Assembly: GCF_029870285.1 (NCBI RefSeq)
Contig: NZ_JACSYA010000011.1
Coordinates: 1 to 64,000 of the forward strand
Source of the DNA: Delftia sp. PS-11
GTDB lineage: Bacteria; Pseudomonadota; Gammaproteobacteria; Burkholderiales; Burkholderiaceae_C
Reading direction: 5' to 3'
Length of the DNA: 64,000 bases
Position 1 is the stretch's first letter. Each line of letters starts with the position of its first letter. The notes beneath the pieces were generated by a model, which had not been told where the DNA came from, ran no database searches, and worked only from the letters and a program-made list of their open reading frames with translations. The position numbers and the translations under genes are program-made. Shown piece by piece: positions 19,675 to 28,613 of the stretch.

Positions 19675-20248
19675 GATGCAATTCCTGATGCAGACATGGC
19701 GAAAACATCCAAACCATCCGCTCCACAGCCGGCAGCAGCGGCACTTCATGGAGCAGCCACAGGGCCGGTCATTCAGGGTGGAGGCCGCCCACGGATCACA
19801 AAAGCAGAGAACAATGCAAAGGGAAAAAGCGTCGCGGACTGGCCGGCGTGCTGTGGCATGGGCATGAACCCTGGCATGCAGTGGCGCTCCTGTCGTCAAT
19901 AGAATTTCTCAACCAATTGAATGAGAATCATTAACATTGATGCACAAACAAATCAATGTGAATGCTTCTCTTTCTCATTGTCTATAGACGTGCACAGGCC
20001 GAAAACAGAGACATCGCGCCGCGGCGTGTCCATGCGTGCCACAGAGAAAATGTATTGACACGGCCTGCGCAAGCCAGGCCGCTCATGCAAATACTGCAGC
20101 GGGCATACGCATGCGGGTCGTCTGTGGCGGGTGCCAGTGGCCGCAGAAACAGGCGCGCGTCAGGCCCAGCCATTGGCATGGCTGCACGCGGCTCGAAACG
20201 GTGCCGATCAGTGGGGCGCCCGGCGCCCTCCGCGTGATCGGCGCATGC
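19675..20248. other. 574-bp non-coding interval upstream of the siderophore operon
   Basis: No credible gene is seen here. The open frames are short shadows without homology. Base composition drops sharply around 19900-19990, as expected for a promoter region, and the Fur-type box falls within it. The right end abuts the 3' end of the NlpC/P60-like gene, which is also on the minus strand. Confidence 0.6.
19917..19935. promoter_or_regulatory. Fur box
   Basis: The 19-mer ttgaatgagaatcattaac matches the Fur consensus GATAATGATAATCATTATC at 14 of 19 positions, including an unbroken AATCATTA core. It lies about 240 bp upstream of the sigma-factor start in an AT-rich interval, so Fur-iron repression of the sigma gene and thereby of the del operon is likely. 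Confidence 0.75.
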
Positions 20249-21055
20249 TCACCTTGCCGAGCTGCTGGCGGACGTGCGAGGGCGGCCCACCACAATGTCC
20301 CAATCGCCGCCATGAGGATGGAACTTTGCGGCCCCAAAGCTGAAAGCCGCCCCCTTGATGTGGCCCTCGCCATCCGCGTAGAAACGCATGTGGCCACGCC
20401 CGACGCCTTTGTAATTGCGGCTGACCATGGTGCCGCGCTCCTTGCCTCTGGCCTCATTGGCATCGCGCAGCGCTTCATCGCTCACATACCGGGTGTCATC
20501 CCTGCTCTTGGCTTCCTGGGACGTATCGATCAGCGCGAACTCGTATTGATCCAGACCGTCCACATGGGGCTTGCGCGGCTTGATTTTGACCGGTGCGGAA
20601 TCCACAAAGAGGATGTGCCCCGACAACTGGTGGGCTGCCATGTCCAGGTAGCGCCATGCGGCCACATCGCCAGGCTGTATGTCTGTCACCTTCATGATCC
20701 GGGTGAAGGCTTCTTCGCGCTGGATGCTGGCGTGGTAGTCCAGAAGGCTGTGCCGGGTTTTCAGCTTCTGGGTTTTCAGCTGGCCCACCACCCCATCCCC
20801 TGCACGGCGGAACATGTCCTCGACAAAGCCGGAGCAGTCCGTGGACACAACGTATTCACTTGCCAGCAGGTCGCCCGGCATGCGGGTGTACGCCTTGCTG
20901 TTGCTATAGGCGTTGTTCTCGGGCCTGGTGTTGGCCACGAAGTCACGGGCCAGTTGCAAATACCTGGGCACGGCATTTTCCTGCCCCCAGGCTGGCACGA
21001 TGGCCGCAAGCAGGATGGCCGCAGCAGCCAGTGAGTGGGATAATTGTTGTTTCAT
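20249..21055 (-). CDS. Secreted protein with NlpC/P60-like cysteine motif, function unknown
   Basis: 268-aa exported protein. It has a signal peptide (hydrophobic stretch AAAAILLAAIVPAWGQ) followed by a domain containing STDCSGFVEDMF, GDVAAWRYL and SGHILFVDS. That D-C-S-G-F pattern, with later G-D-V-A and G-H blocks, is what NlpC/P60 cell-wall peptidases show at the catalytic Cys and His, but I cannot confirm the fold. The ATG at 21055 begins a normal signal peptide; an in-frame start at 21112 would add 19 non-signal residues. It is downstream of the first tRNA cassette and separated from it by a terminator. I see no link to siderophore synthesis. Confidence 0.75.
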   Translation of the reverse strand: MKQQLSHSLAAAAILLAAIVPAWGQENAVPRYLQLARDFVANTRPENNAYSNSKAYTRMPGDLLASEYVVSTDCSGFVEDMFRRAGDGVVGQLKTQKLKTRHSLLDYHASIQREEAFTRIMKVTDIQPGDVAAWRYLDMAAHQLSGHILFVDSAPVKIKPRKPHVDGLDQYEFALIDTSQEAKSRDDTRYVSDEALRDANEARGKERGTMVSRNYKGVGRGHMRFYADGEGHIKGAAFSFGAAKFHPHGGDWDIVVGRPRTSASSSAR

Positions 21056-21104
21056 GCCCGCATCTTGCCTCACCATCACGGTTTGCCATTGTGCATGCGA
21101 CGAC

Positions 21105-21143
21105 ACAAACAAAAACGCCGCAAACGTTGACCGTTGCGGCGTT
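21105..21143 (-). terminator. Rho-independent terminator of the first tRNA cassette
   Basis: A perfect 10-bp stem (AACGCCGCAA at 21114-21123 with TTGCGGCGTT at 21134-21143) is followed on the minus strand by a T-rich run (TTTTTGTTTGT). It lies 70 bp downstream of tRNA-Asp. The same stem recurs at 33334-33363 after the second tRNA array. Confidence 0.8.
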
Positions 21144-21212
21144 ATGCTCTGACTTTTCAGGCGCTGTCTTGAAGATTCAATAATCTTTCAAACCAGCGAC
21201 TTTCATAATCTG

Positions 21213-21289
21213 TGGCGGAGTGGACGGGACTCGAACCCGCGACCCCCGGCGTGACAGGCCGGTATTCTAACCAACTGAACTACCACTCC
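21213..21289 (-). tRNA. tRNA-Asp (GTC), copy 1
   Basis: 77 nt including an encoded CCA end. The acceptor GGAGTGG pairs with CCACTCC, the T arm has GTTCGAGTC, and the anticodon loop CTGTCAC gives GTC. It is last in the transcription order Ala-Glu-Asp. Confidence 0.97.
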
Positions 21290-21333
21290 TGGCAGACAGC
21301 TTTTTCGCTCTTGCGAGCCAAGTGCTGCAAACT

Positions 21334-21409
21334 TGGCGACCCTACGGGGATTCGAACCCCGGTACTCACCGTGAAAGGGTGATGTCCTAGGCCTCTAGAC
21401 GATAGGGTC
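21334..21409 (-). tRNA. tRNA-Glu (TTC), copy 1
   Basis: 76 nt with encoded CCA. The acceptor GACCCTA pairs with TAGGGTC, the T arm contains GGTTCGAATCC, and the anticodon loop CTTTCAC gives TTC. It is the middle gene of the Ala-Glu-Asp cassette, 44 bp from tRNA-Asp. Confidence 0.97.
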
Positions 21410-21447
21410 AATTCCTAGAACTTGCGTAAAACTCAAGTCTCAAATTT

Positions 21448-21523
<76 letters not shown>

Positions 21524-21563
21524 TTGCTGCAACGTTGCACTGCTTCGTTGCTGCGATACAAAA

Positions 21564-21569
21564 ATTGTA
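21564..21569 (-). promoter_or_regulatory. Probable -10 box of the first tRNA cassette
   Basis: TACAAT on the minus strand lies about 41 bp upstream of tRNA-Ala in an AT-rich patch. A convincing -35 is not obvious. Confidence 0.5.
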
Positions 21570-21644
21570 GCACAGCATTTTTGGCCCAAATCCGGAATGC
21601 GTGACTTTTTTGTGTCGCCACGCATTTCGCGGCACCAAGGCGGG

Positions 21645-21980
21645 TCAGGCCAGGCTTTGCCCATCCCGTATGCGGTGGATCTCGGCAATGTCCACCACCC
21701 AGACCAGGCCATCGCCGACCTGCCCCGAATGGCAGGCGGCAACGATGGCCGCGCGGATGGGCTCGACCATGGCTTGCTCGGCCAGCACGCAGACCATGAG
21801 CTTGTCGGAAAAATCGGTCAGCTCCTCCTTGACGCTGCGCTTGTCGATGGCTGCCGGAGCCGTGAAGCCCTCGGCGCGGAACAGCGTGACGCCCGGAAAG
21901 TTGGGAATGGCGCGCAATGCGTCGCGCAGGCGCTCCAGGCGGCTGGGGCGCACGATGGCGCGGATTTCTTTCATGGTCAT
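21645..21980 (-). CDS. P-II-like signalling protein linked to metal efflux
   Basis: 111-aa protein of the GlnB/P-II fold. The N-terminus KEIRAIVRPSRLERLRDAL and the C-terminal block WVVDIAEIHRIRDGQ match the family pattern. It lacks the usual uridylylated T-loop tyrosine context, as expected for the divergent P-II-like proteins found with CzcA/CusA-type pumps, whose ligand is not known from sequence. AAGGAGG lies 7 nt before the ATG at 21980. It is the last gene of the efflux operon, about 110 bp after the RND pump gene. Confidence 0.82.
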   Translation of the reverse strand: MTMKEIRAIVRPSRLERLRDALRAIPNFPGVTLFRAEGFTAPAAIDKRSVKEELTDFSDKLMVCVLAEQAMVEPIRAAIVAACHSGQVGDGLVWVVDIAEIHRIRDGQSLA

Positions 21981-22094
21981 GTCACGACCTCCTTCAAAAG
22001 ATGGGGTTCGCAGCCGCCGCAATCGGTGTGAGGCGAATGCGGCGGCTGGGCAAACGCCTGGGCTGCCGGCCGGCCGCCCAGGCGGGGAGCGGGC

Positions 22095-25000
22095 TTACGC
22101 CTCCGCAGGCTTTTCGTCGAACCAGCGGTACAGCGTGGGCAGCACCACCAGGGTCAGCAGGGTCGAGGAAATCAGGCCCCCGATCACCACGATCGCCAAC
22201 GGGCGCTGCACTTCCGAGCCGGGACCGGTGGCAAACAGGAAAGGCACCAGGCCCAGCAGGGCCACGGTCGCCGTCATCATCACGGGGCGGAAGCGCTGCA
22301 CGCAGCCTTCGCGCACGGCCTGGGCCACATCCATGCCGTCCTCGCGCAGCTTGCGGATGCAGGTGACCAGCACCACGCCGTTGAGCACGGCAATGCCCCA
22401 CAGCGCAATGAAGCCTACCGAGGCTGGCACGCTCACATACTCGCCCGTGACGAACAGGCCGATCAGGCCGCCGATGGAGGCAAAGGGCAGCACCAGGATG
22501 ATGAGCCCGGCCAGCTTGACCGAGTTGAACAGCAGGAACAGCAGGAAGAAGATGGCCACGATGGTCAGCGGCACGATGACCTGCAGCGTGCCCATGGCGC
22601 GCTCCATGTTCTCGAACTGGCCGCCGTACTTGAAGTAGTAGCCTTCAGGCAGCTGCACTTCACTGTCGATGCGCTGCTGCACCTCGGCCACGAAGCCGCC
22701 CAGATCGCGCCCTTCCACGTTAGCGCCCACCACCACGCGGCGCTTGCCGCCCTCGCGGCTGATCTGCGCCGGGCCGTCCATCAGCTCGATGCGGGCCACG
22801 CTGCTCAGCGGCACCTGAGCGCCGGTGCTCGTACTCAGCAAGGTCGCGCCGATGGCCTCGGGCGAACCACGGAAAGGCTCGGGAAAGCGCACGACTACGT
22901 TGTAGCGGCGCTCGCCCTCGTAAACCGTGGTCACATCCTTGCCGCCGATGGCCGACTCGATCACGCCCTGGACATCGGTGACATTGAGGCCGTGGCGCGC
23001 GATCGCCTTGCGGTCAATGTCCACCGTCAGCGCCTGCTGGCCCGACAGACGCTCGATCCGGATGTCACTGCTACCCGGCACGCTCTTGAGAATCCGTGCC
23101 ACCTGCTCGGAGACTTCGCGCAGCTCTCCCAGCTCGTCGCCGAAGACCTTGATCGCCAGTTGCGAGCGCACGCCCGTGACCATCTCATCCACACGCTCTG
23201 AGATCGGCTGGGACAGCACGATCTGCACGCCGGGGATGGAGGACAGGCGCTGGCGGATGTCTTCGTCGATCTCGTCCTGGGTCCGATCGGACTTGGGGTC
23301 CAGCAGCACGATGGGATCGGACTCGTTGGGGCCTGCAGGGTCGGCAGGCGACTCGCCACGGCCCAGCTTGGAGACCACACTGAGCACGCCCGGCACTTCG
23401 GCCACGGCCTTCATGGCCGCCATTTCCATGCGGATGGACTCATCCAGCGAGATGCTGGGCACGCGGTTGATCTGCGGCGTCAGCGCCCCCTCCTTCATGG
23501 TGGGCATGAAGGACTTGCCCAGCAGCGGGAACAGGGCCAGCGAGCCCAGCAGCAGGCCCACGGCCACGGCCAGCGTGGCGCGGTTGCGCGCGGTGGCGCC
23601 ATCCAGCAGCCGCAGGTAATGGCGCTTGAGGAAGGCGATCAGGCGCGTGTCGTGGTCCGCACCGCCCTTGAGGAAGTACGAGCACAGCACAGGCGACAGG
23701 AACAGCGAAACGGCCAGCGACACGGCCAGCGAGATCGCGATCGTCAGCGCCAGGGGCGCAAACATCTTGCCTTCGATGCCCTGCAGCGTCATCAGCGGCA
23801 GGAACACCAGGATGATGATGGCAATGCCGAAGATGGTCGGCGTGGCCACTTCGGATGTCGCCGACAGCACGGTGCGCACGCGTGCGCCCATGCTGTCGCC
23901 CGCCTGGCCGAGCTTGTGGAACACGTTCTCCACCACCACCACGGTGGCATCGACCATCAGGCCGATGGCAATCGCCAGCCCCCCCAGCGACATCAGGTTG
24001 GCCGAGATGCCCCAGCGGTTCATCATGATGAAGGTGGTCAGCGGCGTGATGATCAGCGTGGCCACCACGATCAGGCTGGAGCGCACATCGCCCAGGAAGA
24101 TGAACAGCACCACGACCACCAGGACAATGCCCTCGATCAGCACCTTGCCCACGGTCCACAGGGCCGAGTCCACCAGATCGGTGCGGTCGTAGTAGGGCAC
24201 GATCTGCAGCCCGCCGGGCAGCATGCCCTTGCTGTTGATCTCGTTGACGCGCTCCTTGACGCGGGTGACCACCTCCTTGGCATTGCCGCCGCGCATCATC
24301 AGCACGATGCCCGAGACGCCTTCGGTATAGCCACCCTTGATGATGGCGCCCTGGCGTACCTCGGCTCCCAGCTGCACCTCGGCCACGTCGCGCACGAACA
24401 CGGGCACGCCGCCCTGCTGCTTGAGCACGATGTTGCCAATGTCGTCCAGCGACTGGATCAGGCCCACGCCACGGATCAGATACTGCTCGGTGACCTGGGG
24501 CAGGATGCCGCCGCTGGCGTTGGAGTTGTTGTCGGCAATCGCCTGCACCACCTGGCGCACGGACAGCCCGTAGTGGCGCAGCCGGCCCGGATCGACCTCC
24601 ACCTGGTACTGCTTGACATAGCCGCCCTGCGAGTTGATCTCGGCCACGCCGGGAATGGAGCGCAGCAGCGGGCGCGCCACCCAGTCCTGGATGGTGCGCC
24701 GCTCGGTCAGCTCCTCGGGCGTGAGGGCGCGCTTGCCGTCATCGGGATGCTCCAGCGTGTACTGGTAGACCTCGCCCAGCCCTGTGGACACCGGCCCCAG
24801 CACTGGGATGATGCCCTCGGGCATGCGCGGCGTGACCTCCATCAGCCGCTCGGTGACGAGCTGGCGCGCGAAGTACACATCGGTCGCATCGGTAAAGACC
24901 AGGGTGATGATGGACAGGCCGCTCTTGTTGAGCGAACGCATCTCGACCAGCCCCGGCAGGCCGGTCATGGCGATTTCCAGCGGCACGGTGACGAAGCGCT

Positions 25001-25184
25001 CGATCTCCTCGGGCGAGCGGCCCGGCGCCTCGGTGGCCACCTGCACCTGCACATTGGTCACGTCGGGGAAGGCATCCACCGACAGTTTCATCGCGGCGCG
25101 CAGGCCGAAGCCGCACAGCACCAGCGCGAGCACGATCACGACGAGCCGCTGACTCAGGGCGGCCCGGATCATGGAAGCGATCAT
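22095..25184 (-). CDS. Heavy-metal RND efflux pump, inner-membrane subunit (CzcA/CusA family)
   Basis: 1,029-aa HME-RND proton antiporter that exports metal ions through a tripartite complex. It shows two large periplasmic loops, twelve predicted membrane segments, the early block SVDAFPDVTNVQVQVATEAP and the transmembrane-4 block IGLMVDATVVVVEN with the proton-relay Asp. The latter is nearer the Cus/monovalent-like groups than CzcA proper (DFGxIVDGAV), but I cannot fix the metal. The ATG at 25184, with GGAG upstream, was preferred over an upstream start that would overlap the adaptor gene. It lies 4 bp after the adaptor stop. Confidence 0.93.
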   Translation of the reverse strand: MIASMIRAALSQRLVVIVLALVLCGFGLRAAMKLSVDAFPDVTNVQVQVATEAPGRSPEEIERFVTVPLEIAMTGLPGLVEMRSLNKSGLSIITLVFTDATDVYFARQLVTERLMEVTPRMPEGIIPVLGPVSTGLGEVYQYTLEHPDDGKRALTPEELTERRTIQDWVARPLLRSIPGVAEINSQGGYVKQYQVEVDPGRLRHYGLSVRQVVQAIADNNSNASGGILPQVTEQYLIRGVGLIQSLDDIGNIVLKQQGGVPVFVRDVAEVQLGAEVRQGAIIKGGYTEGVSGIVLMMRGGNAKEVVTRVKERVNEINSKGMLPGGLQIVPYYDRTDLVDSALWTVGKVLIEGIVLVVVVLFIFLGDVRSSLIVVATLIITPLTTFIMMNRWGISANLMSLGGLAIAIGLMVDATVVVVENVFHKLGQAGDSMGARVRTVLSATSEVATPTIFGIAIIILVFLPLMTLQGIEGKMFAPLALTIAISLAVSLAVSLFLSPVLCSYFLKGGADHDTRLIAFLKRHYLRLLDGATARNRATLAVAVGLLLGSLALFPLLGKSFMPTMKEGALTPQINRVPSISLDESIRMEMAAMKAVAEVPGVLSVVSKLGRGESPADPAGPNESDPIVLLDPKSDRTQDEIDEDIRQRLSSIPGVQIVLSQPISERVDEMVTGVRSQLAIKVFGDELGELREVSEQVARILKSVPGSSDIRIERLSGQQALTVDIDRKAIARHGLNVTDVQGVIESAIGGKDVTTVYEGERRYNVVVRFPEPFRGSPEAIGATLLSTSTGAQVPLSSVARIELMDGPAQISREGGKRRVVVGANVEGRDLGGFVAEVQQRIDSEVQLPEGYYFKYGGQFENMERAMGTLQVIVPLTIVAIFFLLFLLFNSVKLAGLIILVLPFASIGGLIGLFVTGEYVSVPASVGFIALWGIAVLNGVVLVTCIRKLREDGMDVAQAVREGCVQRFRPVMMTATVALLGLVPFLFATGPGSEVQRPLAIVVIGGLISSTLLTLVVLPTLYRWFDEKPAEA

Positions 25185-25188
25185 GGGC

Positions 25189-26403
25189 TTACTCCAGCTC
25201 TGCGCGCTTGCGCTCATTGTTCAGATGGAACGCGCCGGTCGTGACGATGGCAGTGCCTTCGGCCACTCCCTTGAGCACCGGACGCATGCCGCTGCTGGCA
25301 GCGCCCAGCTCCACCGCAGTGAGGCGGTAATGGTTTTCGCCCTTCTTGACGAACACATGGTCGCGGTCGTTCTCGCGCACCACCGCCTCGGCAGGCACCG
25401 CCAACTGCTGGCGTGACTCGCCCTGGATGCGCATGGTGGCCAGCATCTGGGGCTTGAGGTCGCGCTCGGGGTTGTCCACCTGGGTGCGGATGGTCACTGT
25501 TCGGGTTTCGGGCGAGACGGTATCGCCGACATGGACGATCTGGCCGGACAGATTGCGCTCGCCCAGTGCAGGCACCGTGATCTCGACCGCCTGGCCCGCG
25601 CGTACGCCGCTGGCCATCTGCTCGGGAATGGCGCCCACCACCCAGACCGTGGCGAGATCGGCCACCGTGAACAGCGGATCACCCGGCTGGGCCACCTGGC
25701 CCGAGCTGACCTTGCGCTCGATCACCACGCCCGCCCCGGTGGACAGCACGGCCGCATGCGACTGCAAGGTGCCCTTGTCGCGCAGCTGGGCAATGGCGCT
25801 GTCGGGGATGCCGATCAGGCGCAACTGGTCCCCGGCTGCGCGCTGCTCTGCGCGCGCAATCGCCAGTTCGGACTCCCGGCGCAGCAGCTCGGCCGAGCCG
25901 ATGACGTCTGCCGCGATCAACTGGCGCGCGCGCTCCACGCCGCGCTCGGCCAGCATCGCTGCCGAATGCGCACGCAGATAGGACAGCTGGGCCGTGGTCA
26001 GCTCAGGGCTGGCGACACGGGCCAGCACCTGCCCGGAACGCACGCGGTCGCCGACTTCGACCAGCACATCGGTCACACGGCCGGTGACGGCGGCACCGAT
26101 GCGCGTGACCTGGCGCTCATTGGCCTCGATGCGGCCAGACACCTCCTGCAGCGGAGCGATCTGGGCCATGCCCACAGGCTTGACCGCAAAGTTGGCCGCC
26201 ATCTCGGGCGCGACACGCACTTCCAGCGGGTCCTGCTCCTGTGCAGCAGCCGCTGCAGCAGCGGCCTTTGCGGGCTCCTCCTTTGCGCCACAGGCGCTCA
26301 GCGCCAGGGTCGCTGCCAGCAGGCCCGCAAGGGCCAGCGCATTCATCAGCGCACCGCTGCCTGCGGGAGTTGCAATATTCTTTGAAGGCATATTCAAGGA
26401 CAT
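25189..26403 (-). CDS. RND efflux periplasmic adaptor (membrane fusion protein), lipoprotein
   Basis: About 404-aa CusB/CzcB-type adaptor bridging the RND pump and outer-membrane channel. A lipobox LALSAC follows a hydrophobic stretch, so it is probably lipid-anchored to the inner membrane. It has the split lipoyl half VSGRIEANERQVTRIG, coiled-coil hairpin residues, and a beta-barrel region around VVGAIPEQMASGVRAGQ. The start is uncertain: ATG at 26403 gives a normal signal peptide, while GTG at 26448 would overlap the upstream stop as GTGA. It is read with the outer-membrane and pump genes. Confidence 0.9.
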   Translation of the reverse strand: MSLNMPSKNIATPAGSGALMNALALAGLLAATLALSACGAKEEPAKAAAAAAAAQEQDPLEVRVAPEMAANFAVKPVGMAQIAPLQEVSGRIEANERQVTRIGAAVTGRVTDVLVEVGDRVRSGQVLARVASPELTTAQLSYLRAHSAAMLAERGVERARQLIAADVIGSAELLRRESELAIARAEQRAAGDQLRLIGIPDSAIAQLRDKGTLQSHAAVLSTGAGVVIERKVSSGQVAQPGDPLFTVADLATVWVVGAIPEQMASGVRAGQAVEITVPALGERNLSGQIVHVGDTVSPETRTVTIRTQVDNPERDLKPQMLATMRIQGESRQQLAVPAEAVVRENDRDHVFVKKGENHYRLTAVELGAASSGMRPVLKGVAEGTAIVTTGAFHLNNERKRAELE

Positions 26404-26444
26404 GTTCGTTTCTGAATTCGGATCGGGGGCTCGGACAGCGCGTG

Positions 26445-27797
26445 TCACAGCGCAGCGGGATCGGCGTAGCGGCCCGCGAGGTATTCGAGCTGTATGCGGG
26501 CGGACTGCAGCTGGTAGCGCGCATCGAGCAGGTCGGCGCGCACGGCGCGCAGCACGCGCTGGGCATCGAGCACATCGAGAATGCCGCGCTCGCCAAAGCG
26601 GTACGCAGCCTCGGCCACGCGCAGCGCCGATTCGGCTTCGCGCACCGCGCCCTGGCTCAGCGCCTGGGTACGCACACGTGCCATCTCTAGCTCCTTCCAG
26701 GCCTGCAGCGTCTGCTGGCGCAGCTCGATCTGCCGGCCTTCGAGCAGCAGGCGCGCACGCTCCAGCTCGGACGCCGCTTCATCAATCGGGCCGCGATGCT
26801 GGTCCAGCAAAGGAATCTGGATGCTCACGCCCAGCATGTTCTGGCGCACGTCGGGCTCGCGCGTCTGGCCGTAGCGCAGCTCCATTCCCGGCAGGCGTGC
26901 CGCCTTGGCGCCATCGAGGCGGGCCTGGGCACGCTCCACTTCGGCCTTGAGCTGGCGCAATTCGGGATGCTCCATGGGATCGATGTTGCCCAGCGCATCG
27001 ACATGCAGCCGATCCTCCAGGGAAACATCCAGCCGGAACCGCACAGGCAACTGCCCAGCGGCCAGCCGCCCCAGCGCCAGCTGGGCCTGCTCGGCACGCA
27101 GCTTCGCCGTCTGCTGCAGCTGGCGCGCCTGGATGATTTCGGCGTCGGCCTTGATGATTTCATAGCGCGCGGCCTCACCGCTGTCCACGCGCACCCGCAC
27201 ACGCTCATGCGCCTGCTCCAGCAGACGCACTGCTTCCCTGGCGGCCTCGACTTCTGCCTCGCGCAGCACCATTTCATAGGCCCGCAGCCGTACCTGGGCC
27301 ACCAGCGCATTGCGCATGTTGGCGACATGGTGGACAGAGCCCTGCTCGCCTGCCCTGGCCGCCTCGATGCGCGCACTGCGCAGCACTGGGTTTTCAATGG
27401 GCAAAGCCACCGCCCAGCCCTGGACCGAGCCGGACGCACCGGAGGGAACACGTGCGCTATTGCGGCCCTGGTTCCACTCCAGCTTGGGATTGGGCAGCGC
27501 CGATGCCGTCACCACGCCGGCGCGTGCCGAAACCTGCGACTGCTGCACGGCCCGCAAGTCCGGGTTGTGCTCCAGCACGGCCCGCACCACTTCGCCAAGG
27601 CTCAGCTGCGGCACTGCCTGGGCATTGGCAGAAGCGGCCTCGCCTGGGGCTGAAGCGGCCGGCACGGACTGCGCCTGTGCTGCCACGCCTGCGGCAGCAC
27701 CCATCAGCAGGCAGCAGAGCGCGCTGCGCAATGCGGTGCGCGGCGAAAATTGAAAACGAGCGGGGGCCAGGCCCGCCAAAACCGTTCTAGATGCCAT
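26445..27797 (-). CDS. Outer-membrane efflux protein (TolC/CzcC family)
   Basis: 450-aa TolC-like trimeric channel protein forming the outer-membrane duct of the metal pump. A signal peptide (CCLLMGAAAGVAAQAQ) is followed by two OEP repeats rich in long amphipathic helices (for example ALPNPKLEWNQGR and QIPLLDQHRGP). ATG at 27797, with AGGAA upstream, begins a normal export signal; the open frame extends 42 residues further without similarity. It is the first pump gene, about 200 bp downstream of a small secreted-protein gene. Confidence 0.92.
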   Translation of the reverse strand: MASRTVLAGLAPARFQFSPRTALRSALCCLLMGAAAGVAAQAQSVPAASAPGEAASANAQAVPQLSLGEVVRAVLEHNPDLRAVQQSQVSARAGVVTASALPNPKLEWNQGRNSARVPSGASGSVQGWAVALPIENPVLRSARIEAARAGEQGSVHHVANMRNALVAQVRLRAYEMVLREAEVEAAREAVRLLEQAHERVRVRVDSGEAARYEIIKADAEIIQARQLQQTAKLRAEQAQLALGRLAAGQLPVRFRLDVSLEDRLHVDALGNIDPMEHPELRQLKAEVERAQARLDGAKAARLPGMELRYGQTREPDVRQNMLGVSIQIPLLDQHRGPIDEAASELERARLLLEGRQIELRQQTLQAWKELEMARVRTQALSQGAVREAESALRVAEAAYRFGERGILDVLDAQRVLRAVRADLLDARYQLQSARIQLEYLAGRYADPAAL

Positions 27798-28001
27798 GGC
27801 ATGTTCCTGCCGCGCTGCGGCAGTTGAGGGGTTGAGTAAGTGTGTTGGGCGGGCGCGCGCGCCTGCATGGCCGGGCCCGGCTGCACACGGCAGACGAACA
27901 GCAGCCAGGGCCTTGCACTGCACAAGTGCAAAGACCGCGAGTCAGTCAGTAGAAAATCAGCCTGCGCAGCGCACGCGGAGCCTGTCCGCGCGCCACAGCG
28001 C

Positions 28002-28397
28002 TCAGGCGAGCGCGGCAGGTCTTGGCGGGCGCAGCAGCTGGCCCGGAGCTGGAGACCGATGCACCAGCGTCCTGGAGGATGGGGGCGCCCAGATGGGCAA
28101 GACCTGGATGACGACCTGCTCGGGAGGCCAGTACATCTCGGAGGATCGGTCCTCGCCAGCCAGCCATACGGGCTGCTGCCTGGAATTTCCGCCGTGGACC
28201 GTGAGCTCGGCAAACTCGGTCTCATCATCCTCCTCCAGCTCGTCGAGGAAGGCTTCGTCGATGGTGACGATGGGATAGTGAATGCCCAGCAGGCCATCGG
28301 CCTCCATGCCGTCCACCGATGCCGTAGCCGTAGCCTGCCCCCAGATGACGGACATCAGCATCAGCAAGGAAAACAGGAACGATGGCGCAAGGCGCAT
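28002..28397 (-). CDS. Small exported acidic protein, function unknown
   Basis: Predicted 131-aa protein with a signal peptide (LFSLLMLMSVIWGQATATA) and an acidic segment DEAFLDELEEDDETEFAEL around residues 45-65. I do not recognise the family. It sits just upstream of the metal-efflux operon on the same strand, the position where CzcI- or CopQ-like small periplasmic proteins occur in other metal loci, but no sequence motif proves such a role. The start is uncertain because no good ribosome binding site is seen. The last 25 residues are low-complexity Pro/Arg. Confidence 0.5.
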   Translation of the reverse strand: MRLAPSFLFSLLMLMSVIWGQATATASVDGMEADGLLGIHYPIVTIDEAFLDELEEDDETEFAELTVHGGNSRQQPVWLAGEDRSSEMYWPPEQVVIQVLPIWAPPSSRTLVHRSPAPGQLLRPPRPAALA

Positions 28398-28613
28398 GGG
28401 TCGTGGGCTGCGGGTATGAGTACGGAGCAATCTTCCGGATGGAGGACCTCTGTATTGTTACGAATATTGAGGCAAAGTTCCGGGTTTGTCCTTAATTTTT
28501 TCCGGCGTACTTTGCCGCGCCCTGCACACCAGGGGACAAACCGATAGAGCTACAGCGAAAATCCGCCCTGCGATGCTCTTGGCTGCGGTTGAGTCTGCGG
28601 GCTGCTGGCCTGC

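Noticed and set aside
28440..28613. Response-regulator binding repeats before the efflux operon
   Set aside because: The AT-rich patch is promoter-like, but no clear direct repeat could be seen.
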